In this document: in pieces, positions 34,958-44,127 of the stretch
Layout of the letters: each line of letters begins with the position of its first letter
Numbering within the stretch: position 1 is the stretch's first letter
Assembly (NCBI RefSeq): GCF_001043055.1
Contig: NZ_JYLF01000003.1
Location: 62,001 to 126,000, forward strand
Direction of reading: 5' to 3'
Source of the DNA: Pseudomonas weihenstephanensis
Lineage (GTDB): Bacteria; Pseudomonadota; Gammaproteobacteria; Pseudomonadales; Pseudomonadaceae
Length of the DNA stretch: 64,000 nucleotides
Notes under the pieces: generated by a model
The model's input: the letters and a program-made list of their open reading frames with translations, nothing else
Told to the model about the DNA's origin: nothing
Database searches by the model: none
Program-made: the position numbers and the translations under genes

Positions 34958-37927
34958 TCAGAACTGCCAATTCAGGCTCAAGCCCACTCCGTGGCTTTTC
35001 TCCTGAGTGGCCAGTTGGCCGCTGTAATCCAGATTGATCCGCAGATCGCGATTGATCGCCAGGCTCGCCTGCGCGCCCACCAGTGCGGCGTTGCGCACCA
35101 GAGGCGAGCTTTCAATCGCAAAGGAGGGGCCACCCGAAGCGAAACGCAGATGCGCGTCTGAATCGACCGAGCTGAGGGCATGCTGCCAGCCCACACTGCC
35201 CGCCAGCTCCAGCGGCTGGGCGGCGATATGCACGGTTTTCAGCGCCCGCAGGCCCACGGTGCTAAGCACGGCATCGCGCTGGTCCTGGCTGGCTTTGAGC
35301 GCGGCGGCGTCACCTTTTTCGGTAAAGCCGTCACTGTTCAAATGGATGTACGCCAGATTGACGAACGGTTCCAGGCTCAGTGCGGGTACGTTCATGCGAT
35401 AAGCCGCTTCGGTAAACAGCTGCACGGTTTGCGCGTCGCGTTTGGTTTTTTGTTTGGCGCTGTTGTCGTTGTAGTGCAAGTCGCGCTTCACATCGGCGCG
35501 ATGCCAGCTGTAGGTGGCTGCGCCGCTCAACCGCACGGCGCCCAGTGTATGGCCGAGGTAGGTGCCCACGTGGTAACTGTCCACCGTCGCCCGCGAATGC
35601 GTACCCGCGCCCATGTTCAGCGAGCTGTCGCTGTAACCGCCCAGCACACCCAATCGGGTGTCGTCGTCGAGTGCCCCATCAACACCCGCCAGCAGGCCGC
35701 CAATCGAGGTGGTGTAATCAGCCGTGTCGTGGCGGCTGTCGGTTTTGCCCCATGCCCCAAGCGCTTTGATCCACACGTTAGGTGCTGTTGGCGGAGCATT
35801 GCGGGTGCCTGCCGGGTTGAGGCGTTCGCCTACCGCGTCGCGCAATTGGCGGCTGTCGTTGATCAGCATCGTGCCCAGTGCCGGGTAAATTTCACCGGAT
35901 AACTGTTGAAACGCGCTTTGCGCCACTGCGATGGAAGGCGCGCTCAGCACGCTCTCATACACCGCATTGCCAGCACCGAGTTGTTCACTGGCCGCCGCCA
36001 CGGCCCGCTGATTGGGCGTCGCCGCGACGTGGGCAAAGGGGGTGGCGTTACGCTCGATGTCCAGTTGCACGGCCGTGGCCGAGTAATCGAGGCTAGCGCC
36101 GATGAACAGGTAATGAGGTACAACGCTGGCGAATTGCCCTTGCACCCCGCCTGCGGCTTGCAGGATTTGATACTGACGGCCGAGCATGCTGCGTGCTTGT
36201 GGCTGGGTCAGGACGTCAGGGTTGTTTTCCAGCGCCAGCGTCACAACACCGCCATTGAGCACGGCTTCGCCACTCACGAGCAGGCGGTCACTGTGGGCTG
36301 TGGATAACTCCACGGCATAGGTTGAACCTTGTTCGAAGGTCACATTGCCGTCGACCTGCAAGGTCCCAATCGAGTTGCCCGGAGCCACGGTAGCCCCCGC
36401 GTTGGCAATCAATCCGCCAACACGGCCCGTTCCGCCGAGTGAACCGCTGTTGTTAACCGTCACCCTCGACGCCAGCGAACCGTTGACGTTGAGCCTGCCG
36501 CCATTGACGGTGGTGGCGCCGCGATACGTGTTGGTGCCATTCAACGTCAGGCTGCCTGCGCCGGACTTTATCAAGCTGCCCTGATATTCACGTTGTGCGC
36601 CAGCCGCATCGCGGGCCATGCCAATCGCATAATCGGTGTGCTCTTGCTGACTGGCGTTGCTCGCCAGGCCGTGAGTCCAGCCCTTGTCGATCAGAGTTTG
36701 TTGCCAGGCTTGGTGCTCAGCAGCGTCTTCTTTCTGGCGTGCCGCCAAGGCGGTATCTGACAGGTTGTTACTCCATACATCTTGTTGCCCGGGCGCCAAT
36801 TGCACATCGAAGGTGCCGAGTAACTGGCCCGGCCCTTTCATTGCCCGGTCCAGATCGGGCACACCCCAGCCCACACGGGTTGTGGGCGTGTCGGTGATCG
36901 AACCGTCCAGTTGCGTCGAGGTCGTTAATAGCACCTCTAGGGCTTGCTGATTATTCAGATATGGATAGCGCTCCATGACCAACGCCAAGGCGCCAGTAGC
37001 ATGGGGGGCAGACATCGACGTACCGGATTTAACCCCGTAGCCGTCACCGGGAATGGTGCTGTTGATCAGCGCGCCGGGCGTGGCAATGCACCAATATTTG
37101 GCGATGCCACATTGGTTATATTTTTGCTGATTGTTTTTATCCAGCCCCGACACGGCCAGCCAGTGCCCTTCCAGGTCGGGCTGAAAATACGGCAGTGCGG
37201 AGCGCACGCTGGCATTGGCCACCCCACTGTTACCGGCGCTGAACACGTTAATCACGCCACGCCGCGACACATCGGCCGCAGCATCCAGCCATGTGTTCTG
37301 GTTGTAGTGCTGTGCATAGGCGGCGTGCAGGCCGTCGAGGGTTTGGTAGTTCACGTCTTTGGGCTGGCTGCCCCAACTGTTGTTGATGGCGCGTACCCCG
37401 GCATCGGCGAGCGCGTTATAAGCGGCCTTGAAATACAGGGCGTCAGGCTTGGGGCCAAACAGAAAGCTGTCGTTTTGATTGGTATTGGCTACATACAGAT
37501 CGGCATTAAAGGCGACCCCGTGCATGCCGACGCCATCGCGGGCGGCGGCAATGGTGCCCGTGACGTGAGTGCCGTGGGAGTCGTTACGCGGGTTGAGCTG
37601 GCCGCCGACTGAAAACGGTGTGCCGTCTGCGGATTGACCGTTGGCCGTCACGGCATGAAAACGTGCGGCTTCGGGATGGCTGGCGTCAAAACCGGAGTCC
37701 ATCACCCCAATCTTGACCCCGGCGCCGGTGTTGCCTGCGGCGTAAGCGGCATCGGCTGACAGACGCTTGAGGCCCCAATCCTGTTGGTACTCGGCTGAGC
37801 GCCAACTGGCGACATCGCCGAGCGTACCCTGTTCTTGATACTGCGCACGGGCGGGGGTTGAAAGCAGTACCAGCAGGCTGGCGCACAGCATAGGCGCGGC
37901 GCTGCCACGACGAACGTCCTTGTTCAT
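34958..37927 (-). CDS. Subtilase-type serine protease autotransporter (first of tandem pair)
   Basis: A 989-residue paralogue of the next gene. A signal peptide (to about residue 28, TPARAQ) precedes an S8 domain with Asp77 (GVMDSGF), His118 (NDSHGTHVTG) and Ser304 (SGTSMSAPHATG); a cysteine pair at 273 and 280 matches the pair at 330 and 337 in the neighbour. A charged Gln/Ala-rich stretch (about 385-465, RQKEDAAEHQAWQQTL) has no counterpart in the neighbour. The passenger stem and beta-barrel (KQKTKRDAQTVQLFTEAAYR, end LNWQF) are nearly colinear with the paralogue. An exact DnaA box lies at 36299-36307. Confidence 0.93.
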   Translation of the reverse strand: MNKDVRRGSAAPMLCASLLVLLSTPARAQYQEQGTLGDVASWRSAEYQQDWGLKRLSADAAYAAGNTGAGVKIGVMDSGFDASHPEAARFHAVTANGQSADGTPFSVGGQLNPRNDSHGTHVTGTIAAARDGVGMHGVAFNADLYVANTNQNDSFLFGPKPDALYFKAAYNALADAGVRAINNSWGSQPKDVNYQTLDGLHAAYAQHYNQNTWLDAAADVSRRGVINVFSAGNSGVANASVRSALPYFQPDLEGHWLAVSGLDKNNQQKYNQCGIAKYWCIATPGALINSTIPGDGYGVKSGTSMSAPHATGALALVMERYPYLNNQQALEVLLTTSTQLDGSITDTPTTRVGWGVPDLDRAMKGPGQLLGTFDVQLAPGQQDVWSNNLSDTALAARQKEDAAEHQAWQQTLIDKGWTHGLASNASQQEHTDYAIGMARDAAGAQREYQGSLIKSGAGSLTLNGTNTYRGATTVNGGRLNVNGSLASRVTVNNSGSLGGTGRVGGLIANAGATVAPGNSIGTLQVDGNVTFEQGSTYAVELSTAHSDRLLVSGEAVLNGGVVTLALENNPDVLTQPQARSMLGRQYQILQAAGGVQGQFASVVPHYLFIGASLDYSATAVQLDIERNATPFAHVAATPNQRAVAAASEQLGAGNAVYESVLSAPSIAVAQSAFQQLSGEIYPALGTMLINDSRQLRDAVGERLNPAGTRNAPPTAPNVWIKALGAWGKTDSRHDTADYTTSIGGLLAGVDGALDDDTRLGVLGGYSDSSLNMGAGTHSRATVDSYHVGTYLGHTLGAVRLSGAATYSWHRADVKRDLHYNDNSAKQKTKRDAQTVQLFTEAAYRMNVPALSLEPFVNLAYIHLNSDGFTEKGDAAALKASQDQRDAVLSTVGLRALKTVHIAAQPLELAGSVGWQHALSSVDSDAHLRFASGGPSFAIESSPLVRNAALVGAQASLAINRDLRINLDYSGQLATQEKSHGVGLSLNWQF

Positions 37928-38123
37928 AAAAGCTCACTTTTTATCGTTATAAGAGCGTGGGCTTCTATAGCGAAGACCCGATTGAAGGGCATGACTGTAG
38001 AACAGGCATCAGGCCTCTGCCGGAATTAACCGCAAGCTGTGGGCTGTTTCGCGTTTTTACCCGAAACCCCAAAAATTACGACGGCCAGGTCATCGGACGC
38101 AGCCTTCGGCAGCGGTTAAGGGT

Positions 38124-39011
38124 TCACGGTGCGAGCAGGAGGGTTTGTTCGGCTGTGCATAACGCCAGCAAAAAATCCCACACCACGCGTAACCTCACCG
38201 ACTTGTGCAACTCGCGCCGAGTGCTAATCCAGTAGCTGCGTTGCACGGACTCCTGTGGCAAAACCCGCACCAGTTCGCTGTCGTGGCGGGCCATGTAATT
38301 GGGCAGCACTGCGATGCCTAATCCGGCACGCGCTGCTTGCTGCTGGGCGATCACGCTGGTACTGCGAAATGTCACGGTCGGCGTGCGACAGAAGGTGTTG
38401 AGAAATAACAACTCCTGGCTGAACAACAGATCATCGACGTAGCCAATCCAGTGGTGATGCGCCAGATCATCGCGGTGGTTGAGCGGCGGTGCCTGCTCCA
38501 GATAGGCGGGGCTGGCGTAAAGCGCGAGGGTGTAATCGGTGAGTTTGCGCGTGATCAACAGGTCGGCGTTGGGCCGCTCCAGATGAATACTGATTTCGGC
38601 CTCACGGTTGAGGATGCTGACAAACCGTGGCACCGCGACCAATTCCACTTCCAGCCCCGGATAGCGCTCAAACAAACCGCGCAGGCGTGAGGTGATGAAC
38701 ATGATGCCAATGCCTTCGGTGACGCCCAGACGGATCTTGCCCAGCGGCGTCATGGCCTGGGTGATTTCTTCCTGGGCCAGCAGGGCAACGTTTTCCATCG
38801 CTTCGGCATGTTTGAGCAGCGCCTGCCCGGCGGGGGTCAGTTCATACCCCTGTGCATGCTGCACAAACAATGCGGCCCCCAAGTGCCGCTCGATGCTGTC
38901 AATGTGCCGCGCCACCGTGCTGTGGGTGGTGTTCATGCGTTTGGCGGCGGTCAGCAAGCGCCCGCTGCGGTGTAACTCCAGAAAGTAGCGCAGGTCATTC
39001 CAGTCGAACAT
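38124..39011 (-). CDS. LysR-family regulator, divergent from the GMC oxidoreductase
   Basis: A 295-residue regulator beginning MFDWNDLRYFLELHRSGRLL. The helix-turn-helix (AAKRMNTTHSTVARHIDSIE) occupies about 20-40 and the effector-binding domain follows. It is transcribed away from the GMC oxidoreductase gene with a 137-base shared promoter gap, the usual arrangement for a LysR protein and its target, so it probably controls the GMC-MHS pair. In-frame codons upstream could lengthen it, but the ATG at 39011 fits the family start. Confidence 0.88.
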   Translation of the reverse strand: MFDWNDLRYFLELHRSGRLLTAAKRMNTTHSTVARHIDSIERHLGAALFVQHAQGYELTPAGQALLKHAEAMENVALLAQEEITQAMTPLGKIRLGVTEGIGIMFITSRLRGLFERYPGLEVELVAVPRFVSILNREAEISIHLERPNADLLITRKLTDYTLALYASPAYLEQAPPLNHRDDLAHHHWIGYVDDLLFSQELLFLNTFCRTPTVTFRSTSVIAQQQAARAGLGIAVLPNYMARHDSELVRVLPQESVQRSYWISTRRELHKSVRLRVVWDFLLALCTAEQTLLLAP

Positions 39012-39148
39012 GGTCATCCCCGAGTGCGGCGTATGGGCCAACTGTGCAAAAACGCACAGGCCGTGGGCAAAATCGCGCGTTTTCATCTCGAAATTAATCA
39101 ATACGATGGTGTAGGACAATAAAAATAAAGACCGGTGCGAGGTGCTTC

Positions 39149-40810
39149 ATGCCATCAGCCACTCAGGTATACGACTACATCATCGTGGGCGCGGGCCCTG
39201 CGGGTTCTGTGCTGGCGAACCGGCTGTCGGCCAATCCTGCCCACAAGGTGCTGCTGCTCGAAGCGGGCGGGCAAGACAACTACCCCTGGATTCATATTCC
39301 GGTGGGTTACCTGTATTGCATTGGCAACCCGCGCACCGACTGGTGCTTCAAAACCGAGGCACAGGCCGGGTTGCAAGGGCGCCGCTTGAGCTATCCGCGC
39401 GGCAAGGTGTTGGGTGGCAGCTCGTCGATCAACGGCATGATCTACATGCGCGGGCAGGCGGGTGATTACGACCGCTGGGCTGAGCAGGGCAATCCGGGCT
39501 GGGCCTGGAAAGACGTACTGCCCCTGTTCAAGCGCAGTGAAAAACACTGCGATGGCAACGCGGATCTGCATGGCGGTGACGGTGAGTGGCGGGTCGAGCA
39601 ACAGCGTTATTCATGGCCCATTCTCGATGCGTTCCGGGAAGCCGCGGCGCAAAGCGGCATTCCCACCGTGGGCGATTTCAACACCGGCGACAATCAGGGC
39701 TGTGGATACTTTCAGGTCAATCAGCGCGCAGGTGTGCGCTGGAATACCTCCAAAGCCTTTTTACGGCCTATCCTCAAGCGTCCAAATCTGACCGTTCTGA
39801 CCGATGTGCAGGTCAACAAAGTGCTACTGACCGCAGGTCGCGCCACCCATGTACGCGCCCGTTGGCAAGGCTGCGAGCATGACATTCAAGCCCAACGTGA
39901 AATCATCCTGTGCGCCGGCGCCATTGGTTCGCCTGGCATTTTGCAGCGTTCGGGGATTGGCCCGCGCCCACTGCTGGAAAGCCTGGGCATCAAGGTCGAG
40001 CACGAACTGCCTGGGGTGGGCGGCAACCTGCAAGATCACCTGCAACTGCGTCTGATCTTCAAACTGAGCAATGCGCGCACCCTCAACCAAGTGGCCAATA
40101 GCCTGTGGGGCAAGTTAGGCATGGGCCTGCGTTACGCCTACGATCGCAGCGGTCCGCTGGCGATGGCGCCCAGCCAATTGGGGGCGTTTGTAAAGTCAGA
40201 CCCTGCGCAACCGTCCGCCAATTTGCAGTACCACGTGCAGCCTTTATCGCTGGAACGCTTTGGCGAGCCTTTGCACCGTTTCCCTGCGTTTACCGCATCC
40301 GTGTGTAACCTGCGGCCCAAGAGCCGGGGCCGCGTGGATATTCGGTCAGCCAACCCGGACGATGCGCCGCTGATCGACCCTAATTATCTGAGCCACCCTG
40401 ACGATTTAAAGGTCGCGGCAGATGCCATTCGCCTGACCCGTAACATCGTGGCCAGCCCTGCCCTGCAAGGCTTCAGCCCCGAGGAGTACCTGCCAGGCAA
40501 AGACCTGCAAACCGAGCAACAGCTGTACGAAGCCGCCGCTCGTATAGGTACGACGATTTTTCACCCGGTGGGCACTTGCCGTATGGGCCAGGACACTCAG
40601 GCGGTGGTCGATGCTGAGCTACGCGTCCACGGCGTGCCGGGTTTGCGGGTAGCGGACGCCTCGATCATGCCGGATATCGTGTCAGGCAATACCTGTTCAC
40701 CCACCTTGATGATTGGCGAAAAAGCCGTGCAATTGATCCTCGACACCCCGATTCAGGCAGCAGAAACACCCGTAGAACGGTTTCGCGCAGCAGCAACACC
40801 GGTCGCCTGA
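39149..40810 (+). CDS. GMC-family FAD-dependent alcohol/choline dehydrogenase-like oxidoreductase
   Basis: A 553-residue flavoprotein. The N-terminal FAD motif is YIIVGAGPAGSVLANRLS (GAGPAGS at 14-20); the GMC signature 1 region (PRGKVLGGSSSINGMIYMRG) and signature 2 (GAIGSPGILQRSGIGP) are intact, as are the C-terminal HPVGTCRMG and SGNTCSPTLMIGEKA motifs with the active-site His and Asn. It resembles AlkJ and BetA, which oxidise alcohols and pass electrons to the respiratory chain. The substrate is unknown. GAGGTG lies five bases before the ATG. An MHS transporter follows 90 bases later. Confidence 0.9.
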   Translation: MPSATQVYDYIIVGAGPAGSVLANRLSANPAHKVLLLEAGGQDNYPWIHIPVGYLYCIGNPRTDWCFKTEAQAGLQGRRLSYPRGKVLGGSSSINGMIYMRGQAGDYDRWAEQGNPGWAWKDVLPLFKRSEKHCDGNADLHGGDGEWRVEQQRYSWPILDAFREAAAQSGIPTVGDFNTGDNQGCGYFQVNQRAGVRWNTSKAFLRPILKRPNLTVLTDVQVNKVLLTAGRATHVRARWQGCEHDIQAQREIILCAGAIGSPGILQRSGIGPRPLLESLGIKVEHELPGVGGNLQDHLQLRLIFKLSNARTLNQVANSLWGKLGMGLRYAYDRSGPLAMAPSQLGAFVKSDPAQPSANLQYHVQPLSLERFGEPLHRFPAFTASVCNLRPKSRGRVDIRSANPDDAPLIDPNYLSHPDDLKVAADAIRLTRNIVASPALQGFSPEEYLPGKDLQTEQQLYEAAARIGTTIFHPVGTCRMGQDTQAVVDAELRVHGVPGLRVADASIMPDIVSGNTCSPTLMIGEKAVQLILDTPIQAAETPVERFRAAATPVA

Positions 40811-40900
40811 AGGCGGTCGTGGTTTCGGTCGCAGTCATCCGGAACCGACAGTGGACAACAACAATAATCACTGTGGCCCCAAGGGCCGAGGGCATTGAAA

Positions 40901-42523
40901 ATGTCAGACTCCATCGCACAAACTGCCAGCGTCGCGAAAGCGCCGACAGGTCGTGAAGAACGAAAAATCATTTTTGCGTCATCCCTCGGGACTGTTTTCG
41001 AGTGGTATGACTTTTTCTTGTATGGCGCCCTGGCCACCGTCCTGAGCAAACAGTTCTTTGCCGGGGTAAACGACACCACCGCGTTCATTTTTGCCTTGAT
41101 GGCCTTTGCGGCGGGTTTTTTGGTCAGGCCGTTCGGGGCGTTGGTGTTTGGTCGGTTAGGCGACATGATCGGGCGAAAATACACCTTCCTGATGACCATC
41201 ATTCTGATGGGCTTATCGACCTTTGCTGTGGGCTTGCTGCCGACCTACACCAGCATCGGCATTGCCGCACCGATCATGCTGGTGCTGTTGCGCATGCTTC
41301 AGGGGCTGGCGCTGGGCGGTGAATATGGTGGCGCCGCCACCTACGTCGCAGAACACGCGGCGCCCGGCAAACGCGGTTTTAACACCAGTTGGATTCAATC
41401 CACCGCCACCTTGGGCTTGTTGCTGTCGTTGTTGGTGGTGCTGGGCTGCCGTTACCTGACCGGCGACCAGTTTGAAGTGTGGGGCTGGCGCCTGCCGTTC
41501 CTGCTCTCCATCGTGCTGCTGGGCATCTCGACCTGGATCCGCTTGAGCATGCACGAGTCGCCCGCCTTCGTGAAAATGAAGGCCGAAGGCAAAGGCAGCA
41601 AATCGCCGATCCGCGAGTCGTTCGGCAAATGGGAAAACCTCAAGATCGTGCTGATCGCGCTGTTTGGCATCAACGCGGGGCAAGCGGTGACCTTCTACAC
41701 CGCGCAATTCTACGTGCTGTTCTTCCTGACGCAGATGCTCAAGATGGACCCGGCGCAGGCCAATACCCTCTTGATTATCAGCGTGGTGATGGGTGCACCG
41801 TTCTTTATCTTCTTTGGCTGGCTGTCAGACCGTGTGGGGCGTAAACCGATTCTGATGCTGGGCTTGCTGCTGGCCACCGTGCTGTACTTCCCGTTATTCA
41901 AAGCACTGAGTTATTACGCCAACCCGCAAATCGACACCGCGAGTCGCCAATCGCCAATCGTGGTAATGGCCGACCCGTCCACCTGCACCTTCCAGTTTGA
42001 CCCCGTCGGCAAGGCGCGCTTTGACAGCCCCTGCGATAAAGTCAAAACCTTCTTGGTCAAGCAAGGGTTGCCCTACACCTCGGTGGCGGCAGCGCCCGGC
42101 ACCCTGGTTGAAGTGTCAGTGGGTGAGCAAAAAATCACCGGCTTTGACGAAGCGGCCATGCGCGCGGCGATTACCGACGCAGGCTATCCGGCCAAGGCGG
42201 ACCCGAGCGCCGTGAACCAACCGATGGTGGTGCTGGTGATGGTGCTGCTGACCCTGATCGCGACCATGACCTACGGCCCGCTGGCGGCGGTGATGGTGGA
42301 GCTGTTCCCTACCCGTATTCGCTACACCTCCATGTCACTGCCGTATCACATCGGTAATGGCTGGTTTGGTGGCTTCTTGCCGACCGTGTCGTTTGCGCTG
42401 GTGGTGTACACCGGGGACATCTTTTACGGGCTGTGGTACCCGGTGGTGATCACCGGTGTCAGCCTGGTGGTGGGAGTGCTGTGCCTCAAAGAAACCCGCA
42501 ATGTAGATATCGATAAGGTTTGA
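40901..42523 (+). CDS. MHS-family (MFS) metabolite:proton symporter
   Basis: A 540-residue transporter with about 12 membrane helices. The start is ATG 40901 (an in-frame TTG lies two codons earlier). The MHS hallmark SSLGTVFEWYDFFLYGALA is near the N-terminus, the MFS loop motif GRLGDMIGRKYTF follows, and the second-half motif GWLSDRVGRKPILM is present. Between helices of the second half, about residues 335-438, is a large soluble insertion with two cysteines, not present in typical members such as ProP. The pairing with the GMC oxidoreductase suggests import of its substrate. Confidence 0.9.
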   Translation: MSDSIAQTASVAKAPTGREERKIIFASSLGTVFEWYDFFLYGALATVLSKQFFAGVNDTTAFIFALMAFAAGFLVRPFGALVFGRLGDMIGRKYTFLMTIILMGLSTFAVGLLPTYTSIGIAAPIMLVLLRMLQGLALGGEYGGAATYVAEHAAPGKRGFNTSWIQSTATLGLLLSLLVVLGCRYLTGDQFEVWGWRLPFLLSIVLLGISTWIRLSMHESPAFVKMKAEGKGSKSPIRESFGKWENLKIVLIALFGINAGQAVTFYTAQFYVLFFLTQMLKMDPAQANTLLIISVVMGAPFFIFFGWLSDRVGRKPILMLGLLLATVLYFPLFKALSYYANPQIDTASRQSPIVVMADPSTCTFQFDPVGKARFDSPCDKVKTFLVKQGLPYTSVAAAPGTLVEVSVGEQKITGFDEAAMRAAITDAGYPAKADPSAVNQPMVVLVMVLLTLIATMTYGPLAAVMVELFPTRIRYTSMSLPYHIGNGWFGGFLPTVSFALVVYTGDIFYGLWYPVVITGVSLVVGVLCLKETRNVDIDKV

Positions 42524-42579
42524 GGCTGCGCACTATTGCGCTCTCCCCTCAGCCCGCGCTTACAGAGGATACGGGCACA

Positions 42580-42607
42580 AAAAAACCGGCTAATTAGCCG
42601 GTTTTTT
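42580..42607. terminator. Bidirectional terminator between the MHS gene and plsC
   Basis: A 28-base perfect palindrome built from ACCGGCTAA and TTAGCCGGT with A and T runs of six or more on both sides. It serves the convergent MHS transporter and plsC-gmhB-glyS-glyQ transcripts. The following 42608-42736 stretch is AT-rich with one exact DnaA box at 42721-42729. Confidence 0.9.
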
Positions 42608-42736
42608 CTGCTTAGAAAAACTTATGCACGTTTTTCGCTAAAAAGTCATACCGAGAAATAAGTATTTAAATCATTGGGTTACGACTGTTTTTTGCAAGAA
42701 ATCCAAAACTTGTGCACACGTTATCCACAATTCGCA

Positions 42737-43507
42737 CTAACCCAGTGCGACATCCGCTGGCGCTGCAACCGGTGGCAGTGATCCCATGTCGCGCTGCGTC
42801 TGTTCGTTCCAGGCTTGCACCCGCTCATTGAGCTCGGCAATCGCCCGTGGGCCCGTGCCGTTGGCGTACATCGGCGCGCCAATCACCACTTCAATCGTGC
42901 CAGGCTTTTTCGCCCAGCCGGTTTTAGGCCAGTATTTGCCTGCGTTGTGCGCAATCGGCAAGACCGGCAGCTCAGCGTTGACCGCCAATGCGGTGCCCCC
43001 GCGCGAAAACTTGCCCACCGTGCCAAACGGCACACGGGTGCCTTCGGGAAAGATCAGCACCCAAATGTTGTCCTTGAGCAGCTCGTCACCCTTCTTGGCG
43101 ATGTGCTTGAGCGCCGCTTTCGGGTTGTCACGGTCGATGGCAATCGGGCGCAGCATGGCCATCGCCCAGCCAAAGAACGGCACATACAGCAGTTCGCGCT
43201 TGAGCACTTGGCTCAACGGCTGAAAGTAGGCCGAGAGAAAAAACGTCTCCCAGGTACTTTGGTGGTTGGCCAGAATCACGCACGGACGCTTCGGAATATT
43301 TTCGGCGCCCTTCACTTCAACGTGAATGTTCAAAAACACCCGCGTCAGCCACAGTGCGCAGCGGCACCAGTACACGTTGATAAAGCGATAACGCGCACGA
43401 AACGGCAGAAAAGGGGCGACAAAAAAGCTCAGCGAGCACCACAGCAGCGAACTGGTGCCCAGCAGCAGGTAAAAGAAAAAAGTTCTGATGGCCTGCAAGA
43501 TCGACAT
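42737..43507 (-). CDS. plsC: 1-acyl-sn-glycerol-3-phosphate acyltransferase (LptA/HdtS-like)
   Basis: A 256-residue membrane-associated acyltransferase that makes phosphatidic acid. The N-terminal hydrophobic helix is followed by the catalytic NHQSTWE (an HX4E form of the usual HX4D box) near residue 81, and the substrate-binding FPEGTR motif near 154. It sits where PAO1 has lptA (PA0005) and where P. fluorescens F113 is reported to have hdtS, a protein that also supports acyl-homoserine lactone production. Such signalling here is speculative. Confidence 0.92.
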   Translation of the reverse strand: MSILQAIRTFFFYLLLGTSSLLWCSLSFFVAPFLPFRARYRFINVYWCRCALWLTRVFLNIHVEVKGAENIPKRPCVILANHQSTWETFFLSAYFQPLSQVLKRELLYVPFFGWAMAMLRPIAIDRDNPKAALKHIAKKGDELLKDNIWVLIFPEGTRVPFGTVGKFSRGGTALAVNAELPVLPIAHNAGKYWPKTGWAKKPGTIEVVIGAPMYANGTGPRAIAELNERVQAWNEQTQRDMGSLPPVAAPADVALG

Positions 43508-43584
43508 AGAGGCTTTTACCGTTGCGGATAACGCATTCGTGAACAGGCCTGGGCAACGGATGTCAGCAGGTGTTCAAAAATGCC

Positions 43585-44118
43585 TTATGTGTGGATAAGT
43601 TGTGCGGCAACTGCCGCCAGATCGTCAAAAATCAGGGTAGTAGCCGGTAGATTTTTTTCGAACGTTTTTTCGCCTTTTCCGGTTTTCACCAAAACAGGCT
43701 GTGAACCGACGGCCTCTGCGGCCTGCAAGTCACCCAAACTGTCACCCACAAACCAACATTCACGTAAATCAGTACCGTAATGCTCGGCAATCGTGCGCAA
43801 CATGCCCGGTTTGGGTTTGCGACAGGCACAGCCCTCATCAGGGCCGTGCGGGCAATACACTATCAGGCCGACCTCGCCACCCTGCTCCGCCACCAATGCC
43901 CGCAAACGGGCGTGCATGGCGTCCAGCGTGGCGATGTCGTAGTAGCCGCGCGCAATACCGGACTGGTTGGTGGCAATCGCCACCGTCCAGCCGGCCTTGC
44001 TCAACTGCGCGATGGCCTCGATCGCACCGGGGAGTGGCAACCACTCCTCGACAGACTTGATGTAAGCGTCGGAGTCGTGATTGATCACGCCGTCCCGATC
44101 AAGAATCAGCAGTTTCAC
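43585..44118 (-). CDS. gmhB: D-glycero-beta-D-manno-heptose 1,7-bisphosphate 7-phosphatase
   Basis: A 177-residue HAD phosphatase that removes the 7-phosphate in ADP-heptose synthesis for the lipopolysaccharide inner core. The catalytic DRDGVIN is at residues 8-14, and the zinc-binding CPHGPDEGCACRKP loop is characteristic of GmhB. The start is GTG 44118 (KLLILDRDG follows). It lies 9 bases after glyS. An exact DnaA box (43590-43598) overlaps its last codons. Confidence 0.95.
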   Translation of the reverse strand: MKLLILDRDGVINHDSDAYIKSVEEWLPLPGAIEAIAQLSKAGWTVAIATNQSGIARGYYDIATLDAMHARLRALVAEQGGEVGLIVYCPHGPDEGCACRKPKPGMLRTIAEHYGTDLRECWFVGDSLGDLQAAEAVGSQPVLVKTGKGEKTFEKNLPATTLIFDDLAAVAAQLIHT

Positions 44119-44127
44119 GGCAGCCCC

